The notes beneath the pieces were generated by a model. It saw nothing but the letters and a program-made list of their open reading frames with translations. It searched no databases and was not told the DNA's origin. Position numbers and translations under genes: made by a program. This document shows, piece by piece, positions 24,283 through 36,970 of a stretch of 63,500 bases of DNA (its first letter is position 1; each line of letters starts with the position of its first letter). This DNA is from Branchiostoma floridae (Eukaryota; Chordata; Leptocardii; Amphioxiformes; Branchiostomatidae), in NCBI RefSeq assembly GCF_000003815.2, contig NC_049980.1:23940007-24003506 (forward strand), read 5' to 3'.

Positions 24283-25690
24283 CCGTATTTCTTCTAATAA
24301 ACTGCGCACTTTTTTGACATTTCAACTTTGAAGTTGGTGCTTCAGGTCAAAGCCAAAGTCGGGGTGCGCGCTTTATTTAGGGGTTGTCTCAAGAAAAATC
24401 ACGTAACAAGCCAGAAAGCCAGCGATTACGCCGCGAGGTATCGCGCTGAACATCGATACTTTATGCATTTGTCTTTCGTTTATTATTTACAAGATAACAA
24501 TGTTAACGTTATATAGACTTAAAATTACGCATGCTTATGTTATTCTTTGTATCAAAAATAATATAGTTGTAATGATATTTATAAGAATGATATTATAAGA
24601 ATGACTTGAAAAAGAAAAACGGAGACAATCGTCCGACTTTTTGTAGCGTGCTGGGGCTGGCATAATTTGTTAGTTATGTTACAAATATTTTATCCCCGAG
24701 GCATCACGCGGCTGCACGCCGGCACATCGTGTATTATCCACGAGCATTTTGACCCAAAACATAGTTGCTATGATCAGAAAATGTTGCAGGGTTCTTCTTT
24801 GCAGGAGTTTTGTTTTTGTGTGACGAGAAAAATGCGACATTATAATTTTTCGGGGTGTTTGGAAACCCACGCTAAGTTTCAGCACACTTACGGCTGCATC
24901 GAAACCCAAAATTACGCTAGAGACACCATAAATTCACATATAAAAGCATGTTTCCACGGAAGGTTCTTTGTATTATGCATATCTTAACTAGAATGGTGCA
25001 ATGTAATCGTTGAAAATAGCGTTCTTTTGCATTTCAAAAATGTAACTCTGAGAATCAAAATGGCGGCAAGCTAGCTGCAAGCCGCGGGAAAGCTCCCATG
25101 ATGCACCGCTGCAACCAATCAGAGCGCGAGTTTGCGGGGGATTCCCCGTCATTAGTATTCAGTTGTTGTTGTTTTGGTGGCTTCAACCAATCAGAGATGC
25201 GTATTTCCGATCCTGCAGACGCCGCGTTTCGTGCCGCGCTGTACAAAAATACGTATTTCTCGGGAAGAACAGCGGGCCACAATGTTTTATTATGACAGTA
25301 AATGTGTTTTTTTTAGTTTATCATCGAAAAGCCCGGTAAAATTTAACGCTTTGATGTCTGCTCACTCGATATAATGGTATATTGTAGCATGAAAATTCTC
25401 ATTGCGCTGCGTGAGCAAGCCGCCGATAAATTATTGGTAGAGTGAATTTTCTCTACGTAACTTTACAAGTGCGGTGCCGATCCAGAAATTGTATCATTTT
25501 TCTAAAAGTTTCATAGCTGGAAATTAGGTTTTGAGGGTACCCCCGGTGCGATCGTCAGCAAAAATTAGGTGCGCGGATTATTGAGGGGTTTCCCTTGACT
25601 ATCTCAGCTTGCGTATAAGGGCACATGATGAGCCCCAAATCGGGAGTGCGCATTTTATTTGGGGTGCGCGGTTTAATGAAAGAAATACGG
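24283..25690. mobile_element. 1.4-kb TIR DNA transposon, non-autonomous
   Basis: The ends form 27-base inverted repeats with three mismatches. The left end starts CCGTATTTCTTC and continues to GCGCAC; the right end mirrors it, GTGCGC to AAATACGG. Both sides carry TA (24,281-24,282 and 25,691-25,692). Subterminal direct copies of a GTGCGC-(T/A)TTATT-(A/T)GGGG type motif occur near 24,365, 25,570 and 25,648, which could bind transposase. The interior is CpG-rich, unlike its surroundings, and has two AACCAATCAGAG CCAAT motifs 72 bp apart plus a YY1-like motif. Open frames up to 106 codons show no transposase signature, so it appears non-autonomous. The superfamily is not assigned. Confidence 0.88.
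25057..25191. promoter_or_regulatory. promoter-like module inside transposon
   Basis: AAAATGGCGGC (25,057-25,067) is followed by two CCAAT boxes, each within AACCAATCAGAG (CCAAT at 25,115 and 25,187), and high CpG. This could be an element-borne promoter. Confidence 0.3.
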
Positions 25691-25990
25691 TAATTGTCTG
25701 CCATTACAAGGTTTCCTGGTTCCTAACAGGTTCTGCTGTGGGAACTTCTATCAAGACAAAAAAAGGAACCAGGTTCAGAAAAAGACTACGTGTACCCAAA
25801 ATAACAAATTTAAGGGTATTTACAAACTTGACCAAAATACACCTTTCATAGACAGAATACAGGCCTGGTCTGGAGGGGATAGTACAAGAAAAGGTACAGA
25901 TACATCTTACTCTTTTAATTTCAGTGACAAATAGTTCATACTTATCATAGAGCTTTAAGGCCACTCATTAATATTAAATAGTATAATGTA

Positions 25991-26145
<155 letters not shown>

Positions 26146-26288
26146 CACATAAATAAATAAATGAATAAAAGAGAATATAACATAGGTCAAGTAAACTTCA
26201 CCTTTATTTTCATTTGAATAAAAGAAGCTTTTATCTTTTACAAAAACCAACTTCTAACATGTATCACAATCTTGTTCGTCCTCCTTAC

Positions 26289-26336
26289 CGGTCTGTCGTG
26301 CAGATCCGAGGTCTGTGGCTCCTCCATCATCATCAT
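26289..26336 (-). CDS. candidate alternative first coding exon
   Basis: On the minus strand four consecutive ATG codons start a 16-codon frame (MMMMEEPQTSDLHDRP) that ends at a strong donor, GACCG then GTAAGG, in phase 0. The 100 bases upstream are GC-rich and contain an upstream ATG frame that stops before the start, as in a 5' UTR. An in-frame TAG 36 bases upstream of the first ATG bounds the frame. The acidic peptide looks like a normal N-terminus. No family recognised. Confidence 0.4.
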
Positions 26337-28522
26337 CTGTCGGCCAGTCAGATCTCCTGGTTTCTAGCGTCCTCCCTCCTTCCCTCGCTCCCCTGCATAT
26401 GCACCCCACTCAGCAGCTCAGTCCCTCAACCTCCTGTGGATTTAACAGAAATATATGATAGTTTGCACAGGCCAAGAAAATTCATGTCAAAAATGGATTA
26501 ATATTCACACTTCACAAAACAGTATACCGAAAAGCCATCATAGACAAATTTTGGTAGAGATGGAGGCAAAGATCCAGCTGTCTCATGTTAATTCCTCTGT
26601 CACCTTTTTCACAAGAACTTTTCTTTCTACCCATTTTCCTGCAACTTAGTCAACACACTATCAAGTATATGAACTGGAAAGGCCACATTTTTGTAAAAAT
26701 GAAGAATGTTTTCCCTCTAGCCCTGTGTCATGCTACTCGCACACAAAATTATACCATTAGGCTTGCCCTCAAGTATTGGGTGAGTGGAAAAAAGAAGCTC
26801 CAGCCCCAGGTCATTAACATAATTTATGCATCTTGAGATATTCATGGCATTGCGCAATGATAAACATTTTTGTGAAGTAGATAAAAAATGTGATATAGAT
26901 AAAACATATGATTCAAAATTGTCACCCTGTGCAAGAATGGGCTCTTCCAGAAGTTCCAGTGCACCCAATGTAAAATAGCAAAATAGCCAAGTCTGAAAAT
27001 ACACTCACTCAAGATATGGACTTCTTAAAATCAATTTTCCCCTGGTAGAAATAGACTTTTCCTCTATTAACATAATTATGTAATTGGATCTATTCATTGA
27101 ATAACTGCGATAATAAACATGTTTCGTGAACAGTATCAGCACACAATGAAATATACTTACATAGTTATACGTTCTTGTTTCTTTTTGTGCATTTTTGTGA
27201 AAAAGATGTAATATGGCCATTTTTAAGGACAGTTTGAACCACATTTTTAAGTACACAAACATAGACAACTTTCTGCATTAATACTGCCATCACCCTACAA
27301 CCACTTGGTTTTAGATTATGTCACTGCTGTTCTTTATTCTGATTGGCTGAAGAAGGAAGAAGCCAGGCAGCCAGGCCTGGTGCACAGCCCAGCCTTGTCT
27401 GTAAACCTATTCTGCTGGGAGGAAGAACACACCAGCAAAAACAACATGTTTTCTCCTTCCATAAAACATAAATATAATGAGAGCAATAATAGAGTATAAT
27501 TTTAAGGATGGTCAGTTCTTATTATCAGCTTCAAAGCTATTACAACACTGACTGTATCAACCTTATCCCACTGCCTAGTACACAGATTTACCCCCTGGGA
27601 GTCTGAAGAGTGTATCCCCTCAAGCACATCTACCATGAAAAGGTGTTGCATGTACTGCACGCTGAGTTGTTTGTGAGAAATACAAATGAATTGCAAACAG
27701 TTTTGTGAAGAAACACCATGATACTGATAGAGAAAGGAAGAAATAGACATCACATAGCAGCTAGCCTACAGAGTTTCAATACATAGGTCATTGTACTGTA
27801 TTGTGAAAGAAGAGTAACTTTCTTAGTTTCTACATCACAACACAAGTAAATCTCTTCATTTGGCAGGCAACATGGATTAAAAATTTTGTGTTGGACAGAA
27901 AGTTTGAAGTTTGAAACCTTTTCAGATAATCTCCTATTTGGCAATGGTAAACCCATATTACTATCAGGTCTTTCTGGGGCAAGCTCACATGCAGTCCAGT
28001 GTTTAGAGTAAACAGTCACACTCTACTTTTCACAAATAAGTGAGTAGGTAGACAGTCTGACATTGGCTGACACTACAAATACTGGGCAAAACTGACACTG
28101 TTATACAAAAGCCAAATTTTGACTTTTTAAAGAGACGTTTCTTTGAATGGCTTGAAAAATGCAACATTCTAAATCAAAGATAAGTACTAGATGCCAGAAG
28201 AAAAGCTGTAGTAATGTACGAGTCAAATTGATATTGCACAACTTCTATCACAAGTGATGAGTATGATTGTAAAACCTTGTTTCTAACAATAAAGCATGCC
28301 AATAACTCTAGTTAATCTGTACCGGGTAATAAAAAGTAGCTTCCAAATATTCGGAGTTCACAAAAAAAGAAAACAAATTGGGAACCTTCCCTGTTGGTAG
28401 CCTAGCTCTAAGCATGCATGAATTGAGGGTACCCTCCTTTGTTTGGCTTTCTTCTCACTCTTTGCTTATAAAACTGTGAGCCACAAACTGACAGGTCACA
28501 TTTTTGTCATACTTCTTACTAC
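26337..28522. other. non-coding, CpG-poor
   Basis: No secure feature. Minus-strand frames at 26,717-27,004, 27,005-27,268 and 27,750-28,019 are open for 87-95 codons. The middle one stops beside a donor-like GTGAGT, but none has a convincing acceptor or domain. Confidence 0.35.
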
Positions 28523-28567
28523 CTTCAAAATGCTGTCTCTGACAGGTACCAAGACAACAAGGTGTAC
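28523..28567 (-). CDS. candidate 45-bp symmetric exon
   Basis: This has the best splice signals in the CpG-poor domain. The minus-strand acceptor TGTTGTTTGTTTTGTTCAG is a long pyrimidine-rich tract. The 45 bases that follow read VHLVVLVPVRDSILK and end at a donor, TGAAG then GTAGTA. Entry and exit are both phase 0, so the exon could be included or skipped without changing frame. It lies between the 5' UTR exon at 35,260 and the other minus-strand candidates. Protein unknown. Confidence 0.45.
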
Positions 28568-29126
28568 CTGAACAAAACAAACAACACTTATCTTAATTCA
28601 AAACTTTAAAATGTCATATCAAACTTTCAAAGCAGTCCCATATGTATAATGTATGTCCGATTGGTAACTCTCATACAAATTTTAGACAAGTTTCTCATGC
28701 AATTTTGCATAATCTCCCTATGGTAAACCTCACTCTGCTTTCCAAGCACAGACTTCTGTTTATACTCCAGCTACGTGTAAACCTACATCGCACATAGACT
28801 CCATTTTTGGGACCCCTTGGTCGGCCTAATTATAACTCAAGTCACCTCCCATTTGGACATGTCTGAAGCCAGAGTACAGAGCAGCTGCACCAGAAATGAT
28901 CCTTGGCCTGGCTCGGATTCAGCGAATTGCAGTTCAAGTCTACTCTAACTTCATATAAGAGCAAAAAATGCAGGTTCACAAGTACACTGGGGAATTTTTC
29001 AATGTAGCTATAATCTTGATTCTTCACATCATTAATCATAAATCTTTACAACTATATTTTCTATATATATCAAAATCTGACTCAAACTGAGTTTCAGATG
29101 TTAAAACAAGATCTGTTATGCTTACA
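28568..29126. other. non-coding, CpG-poor
   Basis: No feature recognised. A minus-strand donor-like TGTAAGC sits at 29,120-29,126, directly against the gap, so an exon could be hidden in the missing sequence. Confidence 0.35.
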
Positions 29127-30108
29127 NNNNNNNNNNNNNNNNNNNNNNNNNNNNNNNNNNNNNNNNNNNNNNNNNNNNNNNNNNNNNNNNNNNNNNNNNN
29201 NNNNNNNNNNNNNNNNNNNNNNNNNNNNNNNNNNNNNNNNNNNNNNNNNNNNNNNNNNNNNNNNNNNNNNNNNNNNNNNNNNNNNNNNNNNNNNNNNNNN
29301 NNNNNNNNNNNNNNNNNNNNNNNNNNNNNNNNNNNNNNNNNNNNNNNNNNNNNNNNNNNNNNNNNNNNNNNNNNNNNNNNNNNNNNNNNNNNNNNNNNNN
29401 NNNNNNNNNNNNNNNNNNNNNNNNNNNNNNNNNNNNNNNNNNNNNNNNNNNNNNNNNNNNNNNNNNNNNNNNNNNNNNNNNNNNNNNNNNNNNNNNNNNN
29501 NNNNNNNNNNNNNNNNNNNNNNNNNNNNNNNNNNNNNNNNNNNNNNNNNNNNNNNNNNNNNNNNNNNNNNNNNNNNNNNNNNNNNNNNNNNNNNNNNNNN
29601 NNNNNNNNNNNNNNNNNNNNNNNNNNNNNNNNNNNNNNNNNNNNNNNNNNNNNNNNNNNNNNNNNNNNNNNNNNNNNNNNNNNNNNNNNNNNNNNNNNNN
29701 NNNNNNNNNNNNNNNNNNNNNNNNNNNNNNNNNNNNNNNNNNNNNNNNNNNNNNNNNNNNNNNNNNNNNNNNNNNNNNNNNNNNNNNNNNNNNNNNNNNN
29801 NNNNNNNNNNNNNNNNNNNNNNNNNNNNNNNNNNNNNNNNNNNNNNNNNNNNNNNNNNNNNNNNNNNNNNNNNNNNNNNNNNNNNNNNNNNNNNNNNNNN
29901 NNNNNNNNNNNNNNNNNNNNNNNNNNNNNNNNNNNNNNNNNNNNNNNNNNNNNNNNNNNNNNNNNNNNNNNNNNNNNNNNNNNNNNNNNNNNNNNNNNNN
30001 NNNNNNNNNNNNNNNNNNNNNNNNNNNNNNNNNNNNNNNNNNNNNNNNNNNNNNNNNNNNNNNNNNNNNNNNNNNNNNNNNNNNNNNNNNNNNNNNNNNN
30101 NNNNNNNN
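29127..30108. other. assembly gap (N run)
   Basis: 982 unresolved bases. Frames spanning it are artefacts. Confidence 0.99.
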
Positions 30109-33100
30109 AGGCATTTTGTATGTGCTGTCATGCCTCCTTTCCCGCCAGATTTCTGGGGGAAGCCCATTGAAATCAGAGCCAGGCTGACCACTGTAAACAC
30201 AGATACCCTACCCCAGCCCAGCTCCCCTATCCGCCTCTCTGTCTTGCTCCACAAAATACCACCTTCCAAATAAACAGCCTAGCCTTGCGATAAGTCTACA
30301 AATATAGTAGCGGGGCTGTCAGAGCCAAGGATTGACAGCTAGCGAAGGGCTGAAAAGTAGTGCCAAAGACCAGGGGATACTGTCCTGCTGACATGCAAAC
30401 AAAATACCTGAGAAAAAGAGACTTTCTCCTGTGTACTTGACACCTACACATGACATGCTGTATTGCTTTCCCTTTTTTCTTCCTATATATCTTCATGCAA
30501 ATTTCAGTTCACATTGCAACACCAGTTTCTAGCCTTCATGTGTTAGTTCCTGTAAGCTGGATTCTAACTTCTGGATAATAACAGCTAAATGCTGATTAAA
30601 CTACAAATAGGATTTAAGTTAACAATGTGAGAGAACAGGAGGTAATGAGTGGGCACGAAAAATCCAGAAGTTGTGCCTTGAGAGCCACACTTGATAAGCA
30701 GACGTGTCACGCTATGTCGGGTCTAAAGAAAATCAGCTCAGCAGGAAAGTCCACCTTGCTCACAAACAATGGCCTAAACTCTTAAGAAATATTTTGTGCA
30801 TAACATAGAAATTTCTATGTGGGAAAATTAGGCGCTGGTAGTAAACATCTACACACCTGGAAGGAAAGAGAACACAACACTTTGTCTAAAAGGGTGCCTA
30901 CAACAAGCATACAAGTAAGCAATAAGGTGCCCAGATATACTTGCATACAAGGTAGACTTGGATAAGAAAACCACAATCCCAACAGTTCATTATTATAATA
31001 TTCCCTTGGAAAAAAAAAAGTCTTGCAAGTTAACCAGTTAAAAACAATCCTACTCAATCTGTGGCTGAACCAAGACAAAAAATGTCTCCATCAAAAGTTA
31101 CGAATGAAAAAAAAGGCATGTACAAACTGTCACAGTACCAGTGATGCCAACTGGCTTTGTTGGTTTCTGTTTTTGTTGTGAAATTGGAGCAAGGCTGGAG
31201 CTTTTGCTGGTAAATACTAACAGTGCCTAGGCAAGGGTTTCTCTATACCACAACGTTCTTTGTTACTAAAATCCCTGACAATTACAACACTTATCCAGAC
31301 TATACAAATAGGCTGAATGCAGACATATATGTATAGTACACTGCATGGTAACATTGCTGGAACTATACATAAAGAGTAAAACTGATCTGCACGGTAGAAA
31401 TTAAACCCCTTGAGACTTGGAAGGGGGTTTCCTGAAAATATGACACCCAGACAGGTTCCAGGGGTGTGAACAGTATGAATAGATAAGGCCATGCAGTCAT
31501 TTACATAATACTTCTCAACAGTAGCAACTTAGCAAGGAAACCTCTGGCAGAAGTATGAATAGAAACAAACAGGTACGACAAAAAGTCAAGATTCAACTCA
31601 TTACAGCTAAATTGGAAGTACAGTCTAGAATATCAACAACCTTCCTGAAAACACACTATTACTAGTATCAGAGTTTTAGAAAATAACTACATTCAAAATC
31701 TTTACTAGATATATCTTATCATCAATCAAAAACGATAGACCATGTGACAGCCATTATATTTTCACAACCAAAATGATATGTAGCAGCTCTCCAACATTTA
31801 CTAAATCTGTCTGCAGAAATAAATCTTGTTTAATAACCTGTTAGTGTACTTGTGAGTAATAAATAAGTGTGACACAAGGATAGCAACTAGATATGTTAAC
31901 TACATAGACAGTCCAATATTTGGCCCGCAGCTGTAGCTACAAAGAGAGAAACAGGGACACATGAAGAGAGCGAGTTGGAATAGCTATCACTACTGGTACT
32001 AGTCACATGGCCTTGTAGGCTGATCGAAATAATCCTGAGGGCTCTAATGTTTCCTCCATGGAAATCCGAGCATCCTCACTATTGTTGTGATACAAGGTAG
32101 GGAAGAAGAGATATATAGGAGAACAAGGGCCTGGATTTGTGACTTCAACCCTCTCTTACAAAGTCTGTGCATGGTTCATAGCAAGAAGGGATACACAATC
32201 TCACCTGTATGAAAGACGGGACACTAAGCTGAAGATTTTAGGTAAACCTTGGGGATATACAAAGATCTTCCTAAATTCTGGAACATATACCTTTTGTACA
32301 CAATGCAAAATCGTCAATGAAATTAGAATTACTCAGTTGCTAACAATTTCAAAACACGATCAACTATTGATTCTTCATATAATGATACTTTGTTATTCAT
32401 GAGTTTGAATGAATTCTCCTACAAAGAGGCCAATACAAATAAAAGCAAATATCAATACCTACGAAATAGTACAAATGAGATGCAAAAGCATTAATCATGA
32501 GGATGTGATGATGCCTCAAACAATACTCAAGGATTATCATAATGTTGTTCCATGTGGATTAATTCTTTCACATCCTATAATCACACATCTAAACACTATT
32601 TTCACACCATGACAAGAATACAGTTGCATTTAATGAGACTTTAATCAGGAAACCAATTTGATTCCTGTGAAAAGAGTAATTTCCTGTAACACATGCGATA
32701 GACTTTAAATTGACCAACTAATATACTGTATTACATGTGACCTCCTTGGTATTACAACATGAAATGTTAAGAGGATTTTCTTTGTTAGGAGCAACAGAAG
32801 GTGCATTTTCCCTGGCACACTGAAACACAACACACACAGTGCAAAAGGTTTGTATTTGCAACATACTTTTTGATTCCAAACCTATAAGAAACCTTTTCAA
32901 CTCAAGGAAGTAATTCAATGTGACCAGGATAGAATTTAGAAATCACATAATACTGGGCATTTCTGACATAATAATCCTGAAATTGAATTTTGTTGTGTCC
33001 TTCAAGGTACCCTACGATTGGATTGGCTGTTTCTGCATTCCTTTCAGATATTTTCATGACAGACTGCTTGGTTACACTACAGTTGCTTTGCCCAAAGCTG

Positions 33101-33697
33101 TTTCTGGATCAACAACACACTCGGGGTGAACAACAAAAATACTGAAACAGAAAACTCAAGAATCTTAAATTTTCACTTTTTCAAACATGCAAAAGTTTGC
33201 ACAAATCTTTAAAATGCCACATATCAGAAACAGTTCTAACTTTCTGTGTAGAAGTTAGAAGGTAGCCACAAGTCTGACAGTATCAGCATGGTAGCAACAG
33301 TCTTGACATGGCAACTAGAGGGACTGACAACCCAGCCCACAAAGTAAATGAAATAAAATACAACAGCTACAACTTCCTCACATAACATTGTCGTTGATAT
33401 AAAATCATCAAACAAGTATACATATGATCTGAGGTTGGCAGTTATAAAACAGAAAAGTCTGTTTGTGGTCTTAATGTTAAAACCAGCAGCTTGTTTTGAG
33501 TTTGTAGCTGCTGCTACAGTATGTCCTTGTCACACCTTGCTAAAACTCCAAACTATCTGACCTTCCACCAAGGTTGGTGTTTGAATGTTTGTATACAGTA
33601 GCTGCCAGCTGAAGCCCTTTAGCCACTTTGGTTTTTTGAATATTTTCAGCATGTCTTTGCTGAAAAAAAAAGAAATACACCCTTCCACTAGATTCTA
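30109..33697. other. non-coding, CpG-poor
   Basis: Intron-like. Two minus-strand acceptor tracts abut GT: TCTCTTTTTCTCAG/GTATTT at 30,407/30,408 and CCGTCTTTCATACAG/GTGAGA at 32,204/32,205. The second could also close a 24-base, 8-codon microexon (LSVPSFIQ). No other feature seen. Confidence 0.35.
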
Positions 33698-33798
33698 TCT
33701 GAGCTGCCATCTTCATTCTTTTTCTCATCAGCGACAATAAGACCAAACATTCTGACCCAAAGCGAGCTAGGAACCATTCTAGAGTGGCAGATATCTCC
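33698..33798 (-). CDS. weak candidate exon
   Basis: A good minus-strand acceptor (CTTTTATTGGTAGCATTTAG) ends at 33,799. Two frames stay open for 35 or more codons beyond it. One includes HSRMVPSSLWVRMFG and later DEKKNEDGSS before a TAG; the other includes LEWFLARFGSEC. The only nearby donor (GAAGG then GTGTAT) is weak, so the left border is a guess. Confidence 0.18.
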
Positions 33799-34199
33799 CT
33801 AAATGCTACCAATAAAAGAGAAGTTCACGTTATGACTATCAACTGACTTATAACAATTATAATTTCTATATTTCACATCTTGCTGCTTCATTACCTGATT
33901 AATAACTTTGAAAAGGGTAATCTTAACTTATTTAAGGCTAAATGGGCCTATTCTAATTAACCAGTAGAGCATGCATATGCTATACACATGCTTTCACTTC
34001 ATCTTAAATAATACATTGACTTCATCTTTGTCCTTTTATGAGGACAAAAATACCGAAAATGCCTGAGCAACAATTGGCCATTTCTGCGTCAGTCTGCCTG
34101 AGGTTCATCAAGAGAGGGCTTCTTGTTTTGACAGCAGTACTGTTCAAACTTTGCCTTCCTCTCCAATTACAAACACTATCCCTATTTCCGTCCGCACAG

Positions 34200-35600
34200 A
34201 ACTTCACATTTTCTACATCTTCTGTGTGACGTTTGGAGATGCTTTTGAGGAAATGCTGAAGGTAGAGAGGGAAAAGGAAACGTTAGGAACTGAGCGGGCC
34301 TAGTCGAGTCGTGGAAGAAAGAAAACTTTGTTTTGACAGCCGCCGGCACTTGACAATCTAGCGGGACGGGCGGGCACACGTGCTCACTACCATTTGTGTA
34401 GGGCCCATTCAGGACAAAAACCAACTCACATTTTACAAGAACACTGCAGATAAAAAGACATCATAAATTCATGTATTTACAAGCCTGTCCATGGGCCAAA
34501 CTTAAGCACAAAAAAAACTAAAACAAAGAACAATAGTGAAACCCCGAGCAAACTTATTTCTTCAGTTTCCACACAGCTACAAGTGAACACATTTTTTACT
34601 AGGCTGAGATAGCGGAACTTATGGTTTAAAAAATATTGACTTAAGATTCGTTGCCAAAGTTAATATGCCTTCCAACGTTCTTATTTTATCCTATATCGTC
34701 CCAGTTTCTCACAGGCTAGGCAGAAATCTCCCTAAATCCAACAAAATCCCTCAAAAATCCCACAAAAACATCCAAACTTGGTGGCGCGTCGTCTGCAGCT
34801 AGGAAGACATGGCGGGTCATGATGGTGAATGACAGCTTCGGGAAGCGACTCTACATTGCCTGCAGAGGTTCTAGATATACATACATCTGTCCTACCACCT
34901 CTAAGCCAAATAAGTCAAGGTTGAGATCTGCATAAGAACCTTAAAAATAATTCTTTTTTTCAAAGATCAGAAACTTAGGGCACTAACTTTTCACGGTAAC
35001 ATCGCAACATAGCGGACCGTTCCATGACCTGCATGTCGGCAAACCGAACACGCGTTCCAATAAATGTGATTTCTAAACTCCCTTCTACCAATACGACCAG
35101 AACGATGAGACCACGAGATAACAGAGATTACAAACACTTGTAAATAATCTAAAAGATGGTGTAAAAATCTCATGACAATATAGAAAACGCCAGGCTTGTG
35201 AAGCGCGCTCCACAACAGGTCCAGCCCTCCCTTGCATGAGACGTCGAGACCTCACTCACCTCGCTCTGCTTCTCGGCCTCCACACGCTGTCTCGAACCCT
35301 ATGCGGCCTTCCTGTGGCTCCTGCAGCCGGCTAGAACCTTCAGCAACGTCCAGGTATGGTCAGTTCGACTGATCAGGATCAGGATTTACCTAAAAACGCA
35401 AAGAAATCCAGAATTCTGTTCAGAAAATTTTCTAAAATTTCGCCATTCCTCGACCCGCGCGCGCAAGGATTCACGGGACAGAAACACTGGCGGACTGATA
35501 TTGTTTTTGCTTCGGCCGCTTTACTCCTGGTAAACAAAGTAGTCACTCCGGGCTGTGCTACTGTTAGTAGTACCATATGAGCTATACAAAACGTTTCAGA
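34200..35600. promoter_or_regulatory. CpG-rich bidirectional promoter region
   Basis: CpG becomes frequent from about 34,200. GC-rich blocks occur at 34,330-34,385, 34,785-34,860 and 35,230-35,520. On the left the minus strand has a first-exon-like donor at 35,260. On the right the plus strand has a small coding frame from 35,600. The two would be head to head with starts within about 300 bp. No TATA box is seen on either side. Confidence 0.5.
35260..35345 (-). other. putative non-coding first exon (5' UTR), minus gene
   Basis: A strong donor on the minus strand, AGCGAG then GTGAGTGAG, ends a GC-rich segment with no ATG in the 160 bases before it. This suggests a non-coding first exon whose start codon lies in a later exon. 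The 5' border is unknown. It sits at the point where CpG depletion begins to the left, consistent with the start of the methylated gene body. Confidence 0.45.
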
Positions 35601-35761
35601 TGGAGGAACCTCGTGGAGATCAATGCCATTTATGCAACTCGGGGAAGGAGTGTATCGAGTTCGTAAAAGTCGCTAGAAAAGAAGAAAAGGGGATAAGGTT
35701 GTGTGTTCTTTTCCACAAAAAAAGAATGGTTATGAGAAAGTCAAAGTCAAAGAGAAAATGA
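35600..35761 (+). CDS. small Cys/Lys-rich protein, 53 aa
   Basis: ATG follows GTTTCAG and opens 53 codons to TGA, with AATAAA 44 bases after the stop (35,805-35,810). That is a compact 3' UTR. The protein begins MEEPRGDQCHLC. It has Cys at residues 9, 12, 19 and 35, and a strongly basic tail ending RKSKSKRK. Cys-x2-Cys plus two more Cys could bind metal, and the tail resembles a nuclear or nucleic-acid-binding segment; both are inference. The frame is also open for 15 codons upstream without an ATG, so the CAG just before the ATG could be a 3' splice site and this the last exon. No homologous family recognised. Confidence 0.45.
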   Translation: MEEPRGDQCHLCNSGKECIEFVKVARKEEKGIRLCVLFHKKRMVMRKSKSKRK

Positions 35762-35804
35762 ACTGCGATGTGCTGAAATGATAACAGTCTCCACAAAAAT
35801 GTGC

Positions 35805-35810
35805 AATAAA
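35805..35810 (+). terminator. polyadenylation signal AATAAA
   Basis: Canonical hexamer 44 bases after the stop of the 53-residue ORF, followed by a T-rich stretch. Confidence 0.45.
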
Positions 35811-36970
35811 GGTCTTCATTCACTAAACTCATTTTCTGGCGGAAAATTATTTCGCTAAATTACTTGCCAGACGATGTAGTCGGCCAGAAATGGACAAGAA
35901 GTTTGCAAAACAAGTATTTTGGCATGTACAATGTGCACTGAGGACTGTATATTGCTAGGATTCCAATTAGACACAAAATATGGTGATTATGAGATGCTAG
36001 ATGTGCTTTTTACTGTTCCTGCTAATTCCATTCTTGCTGTTCCAATGTCACACCCTTATTATAAAAGCATAGCCTGGTATCCTGCCGTATTATACTATTT
36101 ATAGCTCCGAGTCTCTTCTGTCCTCTCCGCAAATACTTGCTAAAAAGCAAAGACAGAAAAGGACAAAGACTGAATTTCTGAAAGAGCGTCATTTTGTAAG
36201 GATGACAGAATAGAAATCTGCCTTCTCTCATTCCACATTTGATAGCAACCATTCGGTCTGCATGTTCTAAGTGCACTGTTTCAACTTGCAAGGCTAACAT
36301 GTACATGATTTTCCGATCCACACTGAAAGCGCCGAAAGTTGATGGGCCAATAGCTCACAGCAGCTAACGTTACCGAAGACTTCGGCGTCATGAAACATTT
36401 CACGGAAAATCTACGCTAGGAGTCTTGTACTAGAAGTTGTAGCATCTTCTAGTATTTTTATATGTTCCTATTCTGTTCACCAATTCCACGAACTTTGACA
36501 AAGAATACTTGTCCCAACACGCCATACTTTTTGGTTGATATCATCTGTGCGACGTTGAAAATTTCATTTGAAGTTTTCGTATGTTCGGTAGTTGTACTCT
36601 CCGAAATATGCTGTGTTCAAATAGTAAATGTGCACTGCTCAACGCTTTTATTTATCGACCGGTCTGTAACAGAAAGAAGTAATAAGTTGGAAACTTGATC
36701 ACCTCACGGTCACGTTCGCCTGTTAATATTCCCATCAAAAGTAGTTAGTCGCAATTCCCATGGGCGTAACAAGCAAGGCTGGGTGAAAAAAACGCTCCAA
36801 CAGATTGAAAACCGCATAAATCACAGACAAAAAAGCTGGTAAAAGGCGTTTTATTTTTCCCGAGGCGGCTGGTGGGAAGGCCGGCGGGAGACTTTGAAGT
36901 CAGACCCGGGAGACCCGGTGCGTGACACGGCGAAAGATAACGGAGTTGGTCGATAATTGCGCCAGTTACC
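35811..36970. other. no gene recognised, CpG-normal
   Basis: A 78-codon plus-strand ATG frame at 36,462-36,698 (begins MFLFCSPIPRT, Cys/Val-rich) is the only sizeable one, with no other support. A GC-rich stretch lies at 36,860-36,960. Confidence 0.35.

Noticed and set aside
24667-24987. Transposase gene in the 1.4-kb element
   Set aside because: The 106-codon frame shows no DDE, HTH or zinc-finger pattern and is in DNA open on both strands.
29094-30273. Frames of up to 391 codons
   Set aside because: They consist almost entirely of N from the assembly gap.
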